DNA of 64,000 nucleotides. Source: JANMES01 sp038229715. Lineage in GTDB: Bacteria > Planctomycetota > Phycisphaerae > Tepidisphaerales > Tepidisphaeraceae. The stretch covers positions 3,720 to 67,719 of the forward strand of contig JBBROD010000015.1 of the NCBI GenBank assembly GCA_038229715.1, in the 5' to 3' direction. The notes under the pieces are model-generated. The model saw only the letters and a program-made list of their open reading frames with translations. It ran no database searches and was not told the origin of the DNA. Both the position numbers and the translations under genes were made by a program. Within the stretch, counting starts at the first letter, position 1. Every line of letters begins with the position of its first letter. Below are positions 24,924 to 33,533 of this stretch, one piece after another.

Positions 24924-24990
24924 AGGTTGTTCCGGACGGATAAAAGTATCCGCTAAACCAGAATGAAAACTTGCAAGTCGCGTGGGCCAT
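24916..24990 (-). CDS. Aromatic-rich leader peptide of aroF (24 residues)
   Basis: The minus-strand ORF from ATG at 24990 to TGA at 24916 encodes MAHATCKFSFWFSGYFYPSG plus TTLS. Seven of the ten residues 8-17 region are aromatic apart from Ser/Gly: Phe8, Phe10, Trp11, Phe12, Tyr15, Phe16 and Tyr17. These are the end products controlled by DAHP synthase, the classic layout of attenuation leaders. The stop codon is within the antiterminator strand. No Shine-Dalgarno is seen; a promoter -10 box ends eight bases before the ATG, so the transcript is probably leaderless. Too short for usual gene callers. Confidence 0.8.
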   Translation of the reverse strand: MAHATCKFSFWFSGYFYPSGTTLS

Positions 24991-24998
24991 CGGGTTTA

Positions 24999-25026
24999 AC
25001 TCTACAATCGATCGGACGGATGTCAA
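24999..25026 (-). promoter_or_regulatory. Promoter of the aroF leader
   Basis: TTGACA (25026-25021) and TAGAGT (25004-24999) are 16 bases apart on the minus strand, eight bases before the leader-peptide ATG. The -35 is a perfect consensus. Between here and the next gene on the plus strand (25557) I see only a short tandem repeat near 25169 and no convincing gene. Confidence 0.65.
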
Positions 25027-25168
25027 ACGGTTCTCTCGACAAAGCTCGGCCGCAATAGATCTCACGATTTTTTACGATTGGCCCGCATTTGGCGTTCCGC
25101 CAGCGAAGCGGCTTTCTCCAACCCCCGGCCCCGCCGACAGTTGCAAAAAACCCGCCGGCCGCAACCCA

Positions 25169-25198
25169 AGGTACGCAAAGGTACGCAAAGGTACGCAG
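25169..25198. repeat. Short tandem repeat (three ten-base units)
   Basis: AGGTACGCAA is repeated two and a half to three times in a row. Resembles half of a hairpin repeat arm without its inverse. Confidence 0.7.
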
Positions 25199-25556
25199 AG
25201 GGCGACACCACGGATCAACCAGGTGGCCGCCAACGCCTCGAAGGGGGCCGACCATGCTCTAGATTTTCAAAGAGCCGCCCGCCGTATGCCCGACCAGCAG
25301 AAAAAACCGTCCCCGCTCTGATACGCCCCCTGCCTCACCGGCAGAGCGTCGTGCGCGCAACAGCGGCGCAACATGTGCGGAATTGGAGCGAATTGGGCGC
25401 GATGAGACTTCGAGATATTCAATTTTCTCTGCACCACGATGGGACCGGTTCCGAATGGCATTTCTTGTCCCGATCTCTTGCAATAGAAGGAACTATTGAG
25501 GCGAAAGCAACAGGGTGATACACTATGTTCGCCAGTACAAGCGAGGGAGCGTTCCT

Positions 25557-25904
25557 TTGTTATTTCACCTTTGCGCAAGAGAATTCTGGTTATCCGCTAG
25601 GAGCAAACTGCGCATAACAGGCTCGATCGTTGTGGTCGCTGCTTTGATCGTCAGCGGTTGCGCAGCATTCCTGCAATCGAAGTTCGACGAGGCACGCCGG
25701 TCGCTCCAAGAAATGCGAGCGTTCGCGTTAGCGCAATTGCCTGATCTGACCGCTGAAGAGCGAGAGATCATCCAGACGCGCGACCCCAAGATGGGACAGG
25801 CCAATTTCGTTGTCTACTTATGGTGGCAGAATTCCGAGGGGAAAACGTTTGCGACTGTCGAGGCAACGCCGCCGCCTTGCGAGCCTAGCCTTGCACGTCG
25901 GTAA
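25557..25904 (+). CDS. Small putative lipoprotein, unknown function
   Basis: The frame contains a lipoprotein signal: LRITGSIVVVAALIVSGC, with the lipobox VSGC, then about 80 soluble residues with EARRSLQEMRAFALAQLPDL and NFVVYLWWQNSEGKTFATVE. The start is uncertain. TTG at 25557 has GAGGGAG seven bases upstream and gives a 22-residue basic n-region; CTG at 25608 has AGGAG four bases upstream and gives a compact signal peptide. GTG at 25515 has no ribosome site. I recognise no family. The gene stands alone between repeats. Confidence 0.45.
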   Translation: MLFHLCAREFWLSARSKLRITGSIVVVAALIVSGCAAFLQSKFDEARRSLQEMRAFALAQLPDLTAEEREIIQTRDPKMGQANFVVYLWWQNSEGKTFATVEATPPPCEPSLARR

Positions 25905-25934
25905 GGCAGCAGACGATTCGCCGTTGGAGTGATG

Positions 25935-25988
25935 TAGGGTCCGCCTTGGCGGACCAAATAATGTAATGGCCCGCCGAGGCGGACCCTA
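25935..25988. repeat. Repeat, family I copy 2
   Basis: TAGGGTCCGCCTTGGCGGACC and inverse GGCCCGCCGAGGCGGACCCTA around an AT-rich loop form one long stem. Confidence 0.8.
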
Positions 25989-26075
25989 GTGGCTATCCCG
26001 CCTTGCAGATCCCACTGCCCCCGCCGATTATTGACCTAAATCCTGCATTCCATTACCCTTCCCTCTCGTTACCCG

Positions 26076-27206
26076 ATGAACGCACCGGCCTCTCAAACCA
26101 GTTCGGCTAAGCCTTACCTCTTGGCCCGCCAGCAGACCGTCCGCCACGCCATGGCGGCGCGGGGGGTTGATACGTTATTGCTGACCCACCCGGCCGACCT
26201 CGCTTATCTCTCCGACTTCAGCGGCCATGACTCGATCGGCGTGTTTACGGCCGATGATTTTATCCTGGTCACCGATTTCCGGTACGCCGAGCAGGCGCAG
26301 ATCGAAAGCCCGTGGCTGAAGACCGTGATGCGCGACGGCAAGATGGCCGACGCGCTGGTCAACGCTTTGACCTCGCTTAAATCCAGCAAAGTAGGTTTTG
26401 AAAGCAACTTTACAATGTTCGGGCAGGTTGAATCGCTCCGCAAGACGCTGGAGGAGAAGCATCTCGCCATCGATGTGACCGGCGTGGCCGATCTGATGGT
26501 GAACGTCCGCAAGATCAAAGACGACGTGGAGATCGGCATCATTCGCGAGGCGATCCGCGTGGCGGAAGAAGCGCTGTTGACCGTCAAGCCCGAACTGAAG
26601 CCCGGGCGGACGGAGAATTACATCGCCGGGCTGCTGCAGTTTGAGATGCGCAAACGCGGCGCGAGCAATTCGAGCTTCGACCCGATCATCGCCACCGGCC
26701 CCGCCAGTTCGCTGCCGCACTATCGGCCCGCAGATATCGACATCAAACGCGATACCTTCCTGCTCATCGATTACGGCGCGCTCTACCAAGGCTATTGCAG
26801 CGACATCACCCGCACGTTTTCGATCGGCACACTGCCGGCGAAACTGACGGAGATTTACAAGATTTGCCTGGAAGCCCAGTTGGCCGCGATCGCCACGCTG
26901 AAGCCCGGCGTGGCCACCCAAACCGTTGACGCGGCGGCCCGGAATATCATCGACGGCGCGGGCTACAAAGAATTCTTCGGCCACGGTTTAGGCCACGGCA
27001 TCGGGCGCGACATTCACGAGCAGCCGACGCGTCGCCGCGTCGGCGGGGAAGAAGAGCTCAAGCCGGGTATGATCGTGACTGTCGAGCCGGGCATTTACCT
27101 GCCCGGGATCGGCGGAGTGCGGATCGAAGACGACGTGCTGATCACGCCGAGCGGGTGTGAAGTGCTGACAAGCCTCGATAAATCGCTCGACGGGTGTCGG
27201 CTGTAG
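26076..27206 (+). CDS. Xaa-Pro peptidase (M24 family)
   Basis: A 376-residue metallopeptidase that removes N-terminal residues before proline. The creatinase N domain spans about 12-140; the pita-bread domain has all five metal ligands: Asp in LIDYGALYQG, Asp in CSDITRTFSIG, His in GHGLGHGIGRDIHE, Glu in TVEPGIYLPG and Glu in VRIEDDVLIT. Followed by accB 42 bases on; peptidase, accB and accC side by side is a common bacterial arrangement (often with efp, which here lies elsewhere). Confidence 0.93.
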   Translation: MNAPASQTSSAKPYLLARQQTVRHAMAARGVDTLLLTHPADLAYLSDFSGHDSIGVFTADDFILVTDFRYAEQAQIESPWLKTVMRDGKMADALVNALTSLKSSKVGFESNFTMFGQVESLRKTLEEKHLAIDVTGVADLMVNVRKIKDDVEIGIIREAIRVAEEALLTVKPELKPGRTENYIAGLLQFEMRKRGASNSSFDPIIATGPASSLPHYRPADIDIKRDTFLLIDYGALYQGYCSDITRTFSIGTLPAKLTEIYKICLEAQLAAIATLKPGVATQTVDAAARNIIDGAGYKEFFGHGLGHGIGRDIHEQPTRRRVGGEEELKPGMIVTVEPGIYLPGIGGVRIEDDVLITPSGCEVLTSLDKSLDGCRL

Positions 27207-27247
27207 GGATCGGATTTAACAGGTGACGAATTCAACACGAGGTTCGC

Positions 27248-27766
27248 TTGAAACAGAAAGCTAAAGGGAAGAAACCCGCCGGTACGATCAAAACGTCGGG
27301 CAGCCCGATGGACGTGTCGCTGCTGGAGCAGATCGTATCGCTCATGGCGGCTAACGATCTGAATACGGTGGACGTGCGGGACGGTGAAAAGCGCGTGATC
27401 CTCAAGCGCGGCGCGGTGCAGATGGCGCAGATGACTTACGCGCAGCCGATGGCCGCATCGCCGGCGGCGACGTCTGCTGGATCAGCCGCACCCGCGAAGC
27501 CGGCAGCGGCGGTGGACGACACCGCCGGCCTGATCGCGATCAAGAGCCCGATGGTCGGCACGTTCTACGCCGCCGCCACGCCCGACGCCAAACCGTTTGT
27601 CTCGGTCGGTACCAGCATAGATGAGGACACGGATGTTTGCATCATCGAGGCGATGAAGGTCTTCAACAACATCAAAGCTGAGACCCGCGGCACGATCGCG
27701 AAGGTGCTTTGCACCAACGGCCAGACGGTAGAGTTCGGGCAGACGTTGTATCTTGTCAAGCCATAG
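27248..27766 (+). CDS. accB: Biotin carboxyl carrier protein of acetyl-CoA carboxylase
   Basis: Carries biotin between the biotin carboxylase and the carboxyltransferase. The C-terminal biotinyl domain (about 95-172) has IKSPMVGTFYAA and the biotinylation site CIIEAMKVFNNIKAE (Lys in EAMKV). The Ala/Pro-rich linker precedes it. The start is TTG at 27248 with GAGG five bases upstream; an ATG at 27308 is possible and would drop a basic 20-residue tail. Forms an operon with the next two genes. Confidence 0.93.
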   Translation: MKQKAKGKKPAGTIKTSGSPMDVSLLEQIVSLMAANDLNTVDVRDGEKRVILKRGAVQMAQMTYAQPMAASPAATSAGSAAPAKPAAAVDDTAGLIAIKSPMVGTFYAAATPDAKPFVSVGTSIDEDTDVCIIEAMKVFNNIKAETRGTIAKVLCTNGQTVEFGQTLYLVKP

Positions 27767-27775
27767 GATTCGAGC

Positions 27776-28231
27776 ATGGCTGAGCGTCGCCAACTGCAAT
27801 TTGCGAACGAAGAAGACGTGATCGCTGACATTGAGCGGCTACGCCGCGGTTGCGAGCGGGCCGGACAATGGACCTTGCCGCAGGTTTGCTGGCATTTGTC
27901 TAAATCGGCTGAGTTCAGCATGCGGGCCGGGCCTTTCCCCGAGCCAACGCCCGAGCAAATCGCCCGCCGGCCGGTGTTGGATCAAGTCTTGGGTGGCGCT
28001 CCGTTGCCATCGGGTTTAACGGCGCTGGAAGCGTTCCAGCCGCCGGTCGACTGTTCTGAATCGGAGATCGATCGCCTGCAGGAAGTGATGAAGGCCGCAA
28101 AGTCATACCCGGGGCCGTTCGCGCCGCATCGTCTTTTTGGACCGTTAACCCCGGATGAAGCCCGCAAGCTGCGGCTGGCGCACTGTGCTCATCACCTTTC
28201 GCACTTGATTCCAACGCACAAAGAAAGCTGA
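27776..28231 (+). CDS. DUF1569 / DinB-like protein
   Basis: These 151 residues look like the DUF1569 branch of the DinB four-helix superfamily: FANEEDVIADIERLRRG, TLPQVCWHLSKSAEFSMRAG, and CAHHLSHLIP at the end, with histidines in the positions used for metal binding in DinB proteins. Function is unknown. It is placed between accB (nine bases) and accC (four bases), an unusual insertion into the acetyl-CoA carboxylase operon. Confidence 0.75.
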   Translation: MAERRQLQFANEEDVIADIERLRRGCERAGQWTLPQVCWHLSKSAEFSMRAGPFPEPTPEQIARRPVLDQVLGGAPLPSGLTALEAFQPPVDCSESEIDRLQEVMKAAKSYPGPFAPHRLFGPLTPDEARKLRLAHCAHHLSHLIPTHKES

Positions 28232-28235
28232 CCGA

Positions 28236-29582
28236 ATGTTCTCCAAGATCCTGATCGCTAATCGCGGTGAAATCGCCCTGCGTATCATCCGTGCCTGCCG
28301 CGAACTCGGCATTCAGACGGCGGTCGTTTACTCCACCGCTGACAAAGACGCTGCGTACCTGAAGTTGGCCGATCACGCGATCTGCATCGGCGACGCCCCG
28401 CCGGCTGAGTCGTACCTGAATATCCCGCGCATCATCAGCGCGGCCGAAATTGCTGACGTGCAGGCGATCCACCCCGGCTACGGATTTTTGAGCGAGAAGC
28501 ACCACTTCGCCGAGATCTGCCGCAGTTGCAAGATCGAGTTCATCGGCCCGCCGGTGGACGCGATGCTGGCGCTCGGCGACAAAGTGCAGTGCAAGAATCT
28601 GGCGAAGAAAGCCAAGGTTCCGACGGTCCCCGGATCGGACGGCGCGGTGGACGACGAGAAAGAAGCCCTCAAGGTGGCGACCAAGATCGGCTACCCCGTC
28701 ATCATCAAAGCCGCAGCCGGTGGCGGCGGGCGCGGGATGCGCGTGGCGCATAACGACGTCTCCCTTCGCGCCGGCCTGAAGCAGGCGCAGGCTGAAGCGG
28801 AAAATGCATTTAAGGACAGCACCGTCTACATCGAAAAATACGTTGAGTACGGCCGGCACGTTGAAGTGCAGGTCATCGCCGACCAGCACGGCAACGCCGT
28901 CCACCTGTGGGAACGCGATTGCACGATGCAGCGTCGCCACCAGAAGTTGGTGGAAGAATCGCCATCGCCGGTGCTGCCGCAGAAAATCCGCGAGGAGTTG
29001 TGTACTGCCGCCGTCCGGCTGATCAAAACCGCCAAGTATTACAACGCCGGCACGGTGGAGTTTCTGGTCGATAAGAAGCTGAATTACTATATCCTGGAAG
29101 TGAACGCCCGCATCCAGGTGGAGCATCCGGTGACGGAAATGGTGACCGGGATCGACCTGATCAAAGAACAAATCCGCGTCGCCAGCGGCGAGAAGCTCAG
29201 CTTCACGCAAAAAGACGTGCAGCAACGCGGCCACGCGATTGAGTGTCGCATCAACGCCGAAGACCCGGCGAGAAACTTCGCCCCCTTCCCGGGCTTAATC
29301 GAAGAATACCGCGCCCCCGGCGGCCCCGGTGTGCGGCTCGACAGCCACGCCTACGCCGGCTACCGCATCCCGCCGAACTACGACAGCATGATCGGCAAGC
29401 TGATCGTCCACCGGAACACCCGCGAGGAAGCCATCGCCACCATGAAGCGGGCGCTGAGCGAGTTCCACATCTCGCCGATCAAGACGACAATCCCGCTGCA
29501 CCTGCAAATCCTGGACAACAAGAATTTCCAGAGCGGCGATGTAGACACCGGCTTCGTCGAACGCGTGCTGCTGGCGAAGTAG
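28236..29582 (+). CDS. accC: Biotin carboxylase of acetyl-CoA carboxylase
   Basis: This 448-residue ATP-grasp enzyme carboxylates biotin on AccB. It has MFSKILIANRGEIALRIIRA, the glycine-rich loop AAAGGGGRGMRV, HVEVQVIADQHGN, the catalytic segment EVNARIQVEHPVTEMV, and AIECRINAEDP. Length and motifs are standard. Four bases after the DUF1569 gene. Confidence 0.96.
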   Translation: MFSKILIANRGEIALRIIRACRELGIQTAVVYSTADKDAAYLKLADHAICIGDAPPAESYLNIPRIISAAEIADVQAIHPGYGFLSEKHHFAEICRSCKIEFIGPPVDAMLALGDKVQCKNLAKKAKVPTVPGSDGAVDDEKEALKVATKIGYPVIIKAAAGGGGRGMRVAHNDVSLRAGLKQAQAEAENAFKDSTVYIEKYVEYGRHVEVQVIADQHGNAVHLWERDCTMQRRHQKLVEESPSPVLPQKIREELCTAAVRLIKTAKYYNAGTVEFLVDKKLNYYILEVNARIQVEHPVTEMVTGIDLIKEQIRVASGEKLSFTQKDVQQRGHAIECRINAEDPARNFAPFPGLIEEYRAPGGPGVRLDSHAYAGYRIPPNYDSMIGKLIVHRNTREEAIATMKRALSEFHISPIKTTIPLHLQILDNKNFQSGDVDTGFVERVLLAK

Positions 29583-29600
29583 TTCGTTGAAGCAAGATAA

Positions 29601-29883
29601 TGTCCACGAATAACACGAATCTACACGAATAAGAAAATCAATTCTTGATTGGTCGTGGGGCCATCTGAAATATTATGCAACGCATTGCTTGGAGCACTCA
29701 ACCGTACCACGGGCCTCCGGCCCGTGCGGGCGATTCGGAATAGCCAAGGACGTACATTTGTTCGTGTTCGTGCGCTATCGGCACGGGTCAGAGGCCCGTG
29801 GTACGGTCGAATTTCCCACACTGACCCACTACCAATCAAAATTTGTTTTTCTTATTCGTGTAGATTCGTGTTATTCGTGGACT
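29601..29883. repeat. Three-layer nested hairpin repeat (family E copy 2 enclosing family F)
   Basis: The outer arms are GTCCACGAATAACACGAATC and inverse, family E as at 12181. Inside lies a second pair (GATTGGTCGTGGG near 29648, inverse CCCACTACCAATC near 29824). Innermost is a third pair, CCGTACCACGGGCCTCCGGC near 29702 and its inverse near 29790 (family F). The whole fills the gap between accC and the PEPCK-like gene, which converge; I see no other gene here. Confidence 0.8.
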
Positions 29884-29908
29884 TTCATATTCGTTTTAAG
29901 GAACCAGA

Positions 29909-32900
29909 TCAGTTCATCGTGCTCGGATCGAGCCCGAGCGTGCCGACCAGATCGTCGAGATATTTCTCCGAAATAGTCTTATCCAGCTCTTCATTCACAT
30001 ACGCCTTGCGGCTGGCCAGCTCAAGACCCATTAGTTTGTGATAAGCCGGCATGACCAGACAATGCTCGATGTACGCCAAGTGCCGTTTCCACAGCCCGAT
30101 GTCGGCTTTTTGCTTAGCCCGCAATCGAGTTTGGTACCAATCGCTCTTGATCAGTGAGGTGTGTGTGAACATCGAACGGATCGATGCGTGATGCGCATCT
30201 TTACCTTCGAACGAACCGGTGGCCATGATCAGCAGCAACGCCTTCAGCGGCGGGCAGGCGTCTTCAATGCTGCCGTCTTCAAGATACTGCTTGGCCACGC
30301 GGGTTTGGGCTTCGGTGATATTTTTTATCCCGTCCACGAACTGCTCGCGGTCCTGCGTTTCGGGGCAAAGGATGGCTTCCTCAAACACCTTCGATGGATT
30401 ATCGAACAACCGCCCGAAATACGTCCGCACGAAGTGGGCCGTGATGCGGAATCCCAGCCGGCTGGCGAGGATGGTCTCGCCGTTGTGCTCAAAATCCTTC
30501 AGCGGCTCGAGGAATCCGGCGGCGATCATCTTCTTCGGATCGCGCTCGTCGGGCGTCAGCCGGCACCACAGTTCGGGAACCATCAGGCTGATGTCGTGAT
30601 CGACGCGGTAATTCGGCCCGATGAAGCCGGCCGACGAGGAGAAACCGCCGAGGCCGGTGAGGATGTAGCTGACCAACGCATTGTTCAGATCGACAATCGG
30701 ACGAAGCGCGTTAAACGGGCCCTTGGTCAACGCGCCTTCGCTGCCGGCACCGGTTGTGCTGGGGCTCTTACCCGTCAGCGAGCAGACGAAATCCATGAAC
30801 AGTTCGGGCAGTTCCTGGTAATGAATCGGGTTGTAGACGGCCAGCGCGCGAATGCCCGCCGCCGGCTCGGCTGGATTATTTCGCCGGCCGATCAACACCG
30901 CATCCACCGGCGTGAGCACGGGCTTCTTCAGCGGGACCGCCCGCGCAAACCGAACGCCTTGCTCGGCCACGTACCGGTTGAACGGCGTGACCAAATCGGG
31001 ACGGTTCTGCAGATACCGCGGGTTCTTGCTCGGCTTGCCGTCGACAATCCGCGGCTCGGACGACGAAACCACGTAGCCTTTCGCACCACCGGCGGTTTCT
31101 TTCAGCACCCGTTGCATCGGCTGTGTATAACGGTCGAACGTCGTCACTTTAGCGACCAACGCTTTAGCCTGCTTCACATCCAGAGGCTCGAAGTTGGAGA
31201 TAAAATTGTCGTGCCGCGACATGTCCAGTTCCGTCTGCTTGTCGAGCCCACGATGGACCGCATCGTCCGGCCGTTGGAACAGGCGGTACTCGCAATTGAC
31301 CACAAATTTGCAACTGGTCGCCTGCTGGGCCGCGCTCAGCTTCGCCAGCTTCGATCGCGGAACCACCACCGAGGCAGAAATATCATCTTCCGTCTGAATC
31401 TTGGCTGCGGCGGCGAAATCCTGACGGAGCTTGTAGGTGCGCCAGTTGCCGGTCTTCGTCAGGCCCATGCGCAGATACGTGCCGACAAGCTGGCGATCGC
31501 CGAACTTCAGCTCGTGGCCGTTGAAACCGTTCACGATGTCAACGCCAAAGTGAGCCTTCCAGTCTTGGTTCCACTCCGGGCGGTAAAACCGCTTGATGAT
31601 GAACACCATCGGATAGATGTAGGTCGGCAGGCTTGCGAGCCAGTCGTTGTAGGCGTCGCTATAATCGGCCGACGGAGTAAGCAGTTTAATCACACTACCA
31701 AGCGAGCGCTGGGTGCTGAGCAGCGGCCGGCTGGTTTTTTGATCGTGGGCACGATTGGCCTTGGCAACTTCCGGCGATTTCCATCGGTCGGAATAATTCC
31801 GGGCGATGATCTGATCGATCACCTCAAAATCCTTGTCGATATCGGCGACAAAAATCGGCCCGTACAACATGTAATCGCCGATCGACTTGCTGATCTCGCT
31901 CTTGCCGCCACCACTGACGGTGCAAGGTTTGTGGCAAAACGTGCCTTCGCCGATGGTGCCGATAATGCGCCAACTCGGCGCGCCGGGGTGTTTCTCCAGC
32001 CGCAGTTTGAAGCCGCTGGGCGTCATGTAGATTTTCCCGGGCATCATGGGGATCGACCGCTCCTCGCCGTTGGTTTTCCAGTTCACGGATTGCGTTGCGA
32101 CGCTGGCGCTGCTTTCCTCGGGAATGTAAATCAGGTCCGGCCAAGCCTTGTCCACGCCGTAACCTTCGGGCTGAACGTGCATGATCGACTTGTAGTCTTT
32201 CAACACATCCGCAAACAGCCGACCGTTGCCGCGGCGGCTCTCGGAGACGAACTGATCGCCGAACGCGTAGCTGGTATACGCCATCGCCCCGCCAGCGTGT
32301 TCGTCCTCGACGTTGCCGTACAGATTGGCGGCGTAGCTGATTTGGGTTTTAACTTCCTTTTTGCAGTATCCGTAATAATTGTCGGCGATCAGTGTGACGA
32401 TCACACCCGCCCGCGTACGGCAGGTGAGTTTGAACGGAACGCCGTCGTTGTATTTTTCCTTCTCGTCGCGATAGCACATCTTGTCGCGACGCTGGCACTC
32501 GGTAGCAAAATCGTAATGCGGCAGGCCGACCTGTTTTTTGGTCAATTCGCACAGTTGCGGCGCGAGAATGACACACCCAGTCACGCCGATCCAATGCTCG
32601 ACATCCAGGCCCGCGTCGTTCTGCGGCAAGTACGGATCGCCGGCGTTGCCGAAGATCGATTCGACGAAGTCGAGATTGCTGACGAGCGTGCCCGGGGCGA
32701 AGAAGCGCACTTCCATCGACTTGGCCGGGCATACGCCGGGCACTTCCGGGCATACGGTCGGCCGCAACAGCAGCGACACGAACGACTTGGCCGGCTCGGC
32801 CTGATCGGACATGAATGGCAGCGTCATCAACTCCTGCGGCGGGTGCATCGCGTGGTTGAACAACTCCGCGAATGTGCGCTTTGGCACCGCGCGCTTATCA

Positions 32901-33379
32901 CCCGGCACGGGCAGGCCGCCCTCGGTGACGTGGAAGGTGCCTTCGGTGGTGCGACGATCGCTCTTGGGGTTGTGCAGCACGCCGTTGCGCAAGCGGTAGC
33001 TGGTCAGCAGCGGGCTGGTGAATGAATCGCCGTGGATCGGCAGCGACAGCTCGCGGGCGATGCCGTGTTCTTCAAGCACCACGGTCTGATCCGGCAGGCG
33101 CATGCGCCACGAGAGCTTCAGGTCGGCAAAATGATCCGCCAGAAACGCCTCGATCCGCCGATCCGCCGGGCAATGGTGCTCGGCCAGCAGGCGGGTCTTC
33201 TCCCTGAAGCTGGCGAGCAACCCGTCGGCCACTTCCGACAGCTCGGGATCTTCAATCGCATCAATAGCAAATCCCTGCGATCGGAGTTGGAGATTTACTT
33301 TTCGCAGACGCCTACGGCGCTCGTCGACGGATTCAGAAGCCCCGGCCGAAGTCCAGCCCAAGGCGCGACGCATGTCCAT
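29909..33379 (-). CDS. Probable pyrophosphate-dependent PEP carboxykinase
   Basis: This 1156-residue protein is unlike ATP- or GTP-PEPCK in overall sequence but has the size and signatures of the PPi-type enzyme known from Propionibacterium and Entamoeba. Candidate active-site elements appear in the right order: NYYGYCKKE (335-342, paired lysines), EDEHAGG (358-364, metal histidine), VSGGGKSE (488-495, P-loop-like), and FVADIDKDF (510-518, metal aspartate). It would interconvert PEP + CO2 + phosphate and oxaloacetate + pyrophosphate. The assignment rests on memory of the family; the motif mapping to classical PEPCK is inference. Single gene with its own upstream terminator from the flagellar operon. 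Confidence 0.65.
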   Translation of the reverse strand: MDMRRALGWTSAGASESVDERRRRLRKVNLQLRSQGFAIDAIEDPELSEVADGLLASFREKTRLLAEHHCPADRRIEAFLADHFADLKLSWRMRLPDQTVVLEEHGIARELSLPIHGDSFTSPLLTSYRLRNGVLHNPKSDRRTTEGTFHVTEGGLPVPGDKRAVPKRTFAELFNHAMHPPQELMTLPFMSDQAEPAKSFVSLLLRPTVCPEVPGVCPAKSMEVRFFAPGTLVSNLDFVESIFGNAGDPYLPQNDAGLDVEHWIGVTGCVILAPQLCELTKKQVGLPHYDFATECQRRDKMCYRDEKEKYNDGVPFKLTCRTRAGVIVTLIADNYYGYCKKEVKTQISYAANLYGNVEDEHAGGAMAYTSYAFGDQFVSESRRGNGRLFADVLKDYKSIMHVQPEGYGVDKAWPDLIYIPEESSASVATQSVNWKTNGEERSIPMMPGKIYMTPSGFKLRLEKHPGAPSWRIIGTIGEGTFCHKPCTVSGGGKSEISKSIGDYMLYGPIFVADIDKDFEVIDQIIARNYSDRWKSPEVAKANRAHDQKTSRPLLSTQRSLGSVIKLLTPSADYSDAYNDWLASLPTYIYPMVFIIKRFYRPEWNQDWKAHFGVDIVNGFNGHELKFGDRQLVGTYLRMGLTKTGNWRTYKLRQDFAAAAKIQTEDDISASVVVPRSKLAKLSAAQQATSCKFVVNCEYRLFQRPDDAVHRGLDKQTELDMSRHDNFISNFEPLDVKQAKALVAKVTTFDRYTQPMQRVLKETAGGAKGYVVSSSEPRIVDGKPSKNPRYLQNRPDLVTPFNRYVAEQGVRFARAVPLKKPVLTPVDAVLIGRRNNPAEPAAGIRALAVYNPIHYQELPELFMDFVCSLTGKSPSTTGAGSEGALTKGPFNALRPIVDLNNALVSYILTGLGGFSSSAGFIGPNYRVDHDISLMVPELWCRLTPDERDPKKMIAAGFLEPLKDFEHNGETILASRLGFRITAHFVRTYFGRLFDNPSKVFEEAILCPETQDREQFVDGIKNITEAQTRVAKQYLEDGSIEDACPPLKALLLIMATGSFEGKDAHHASIRSMFTHTSLIKSDWYQTRLRAKQKADIGLWKRHLAYIEHCLVMPAYHKLMGLELASRKAYVNEELDKTISEKYLDDLVGTLGLDPSTMN

Positions 33380-33452
33380 AGTGACCCTTCAAACGGCTAG
33401 CGGCGGTTCATTGCTCCTAGCGGCGAGATTGTACAGCGGATCCATGCCAATA

Positions 33453-33487
33453 AAAAAGCCTGATCGCATTAACGATCAGGTCTTTTG
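33453..33487 (-). terminator. Terminator of the flagellar operon
   Basis: On the minus strand CCTGATCG ... CGATCAGG with a six-base loop is followed by CTTTTTTATT. It lies 47 bases beyond the fliA-type sigma stop. Confidence 0.85.
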
Positions 33488-33533
33488 ATTTTGATTTGCA
33501 ATAACGTCGCGTGCGAACGTTATACCGCGGCCA

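Noticed and set aside
24953..25255. A 100-codon minus-strand frame over the aroF leader
   Set aside because: No ribosome site or family resemblance; it overlaps the promoter and the leader peptide in another frame.
30161..33025. A 954-codon open frame on the plus strand opposite the PEPCK-like gene
   Set aside because: Its translation is rich in Arg, Gly and His with no recognisable domain, as expected for an antisense shadow of a GC-rich gene. The minus-strand frame has a coherent protein, a terminator arrangement and motifs.
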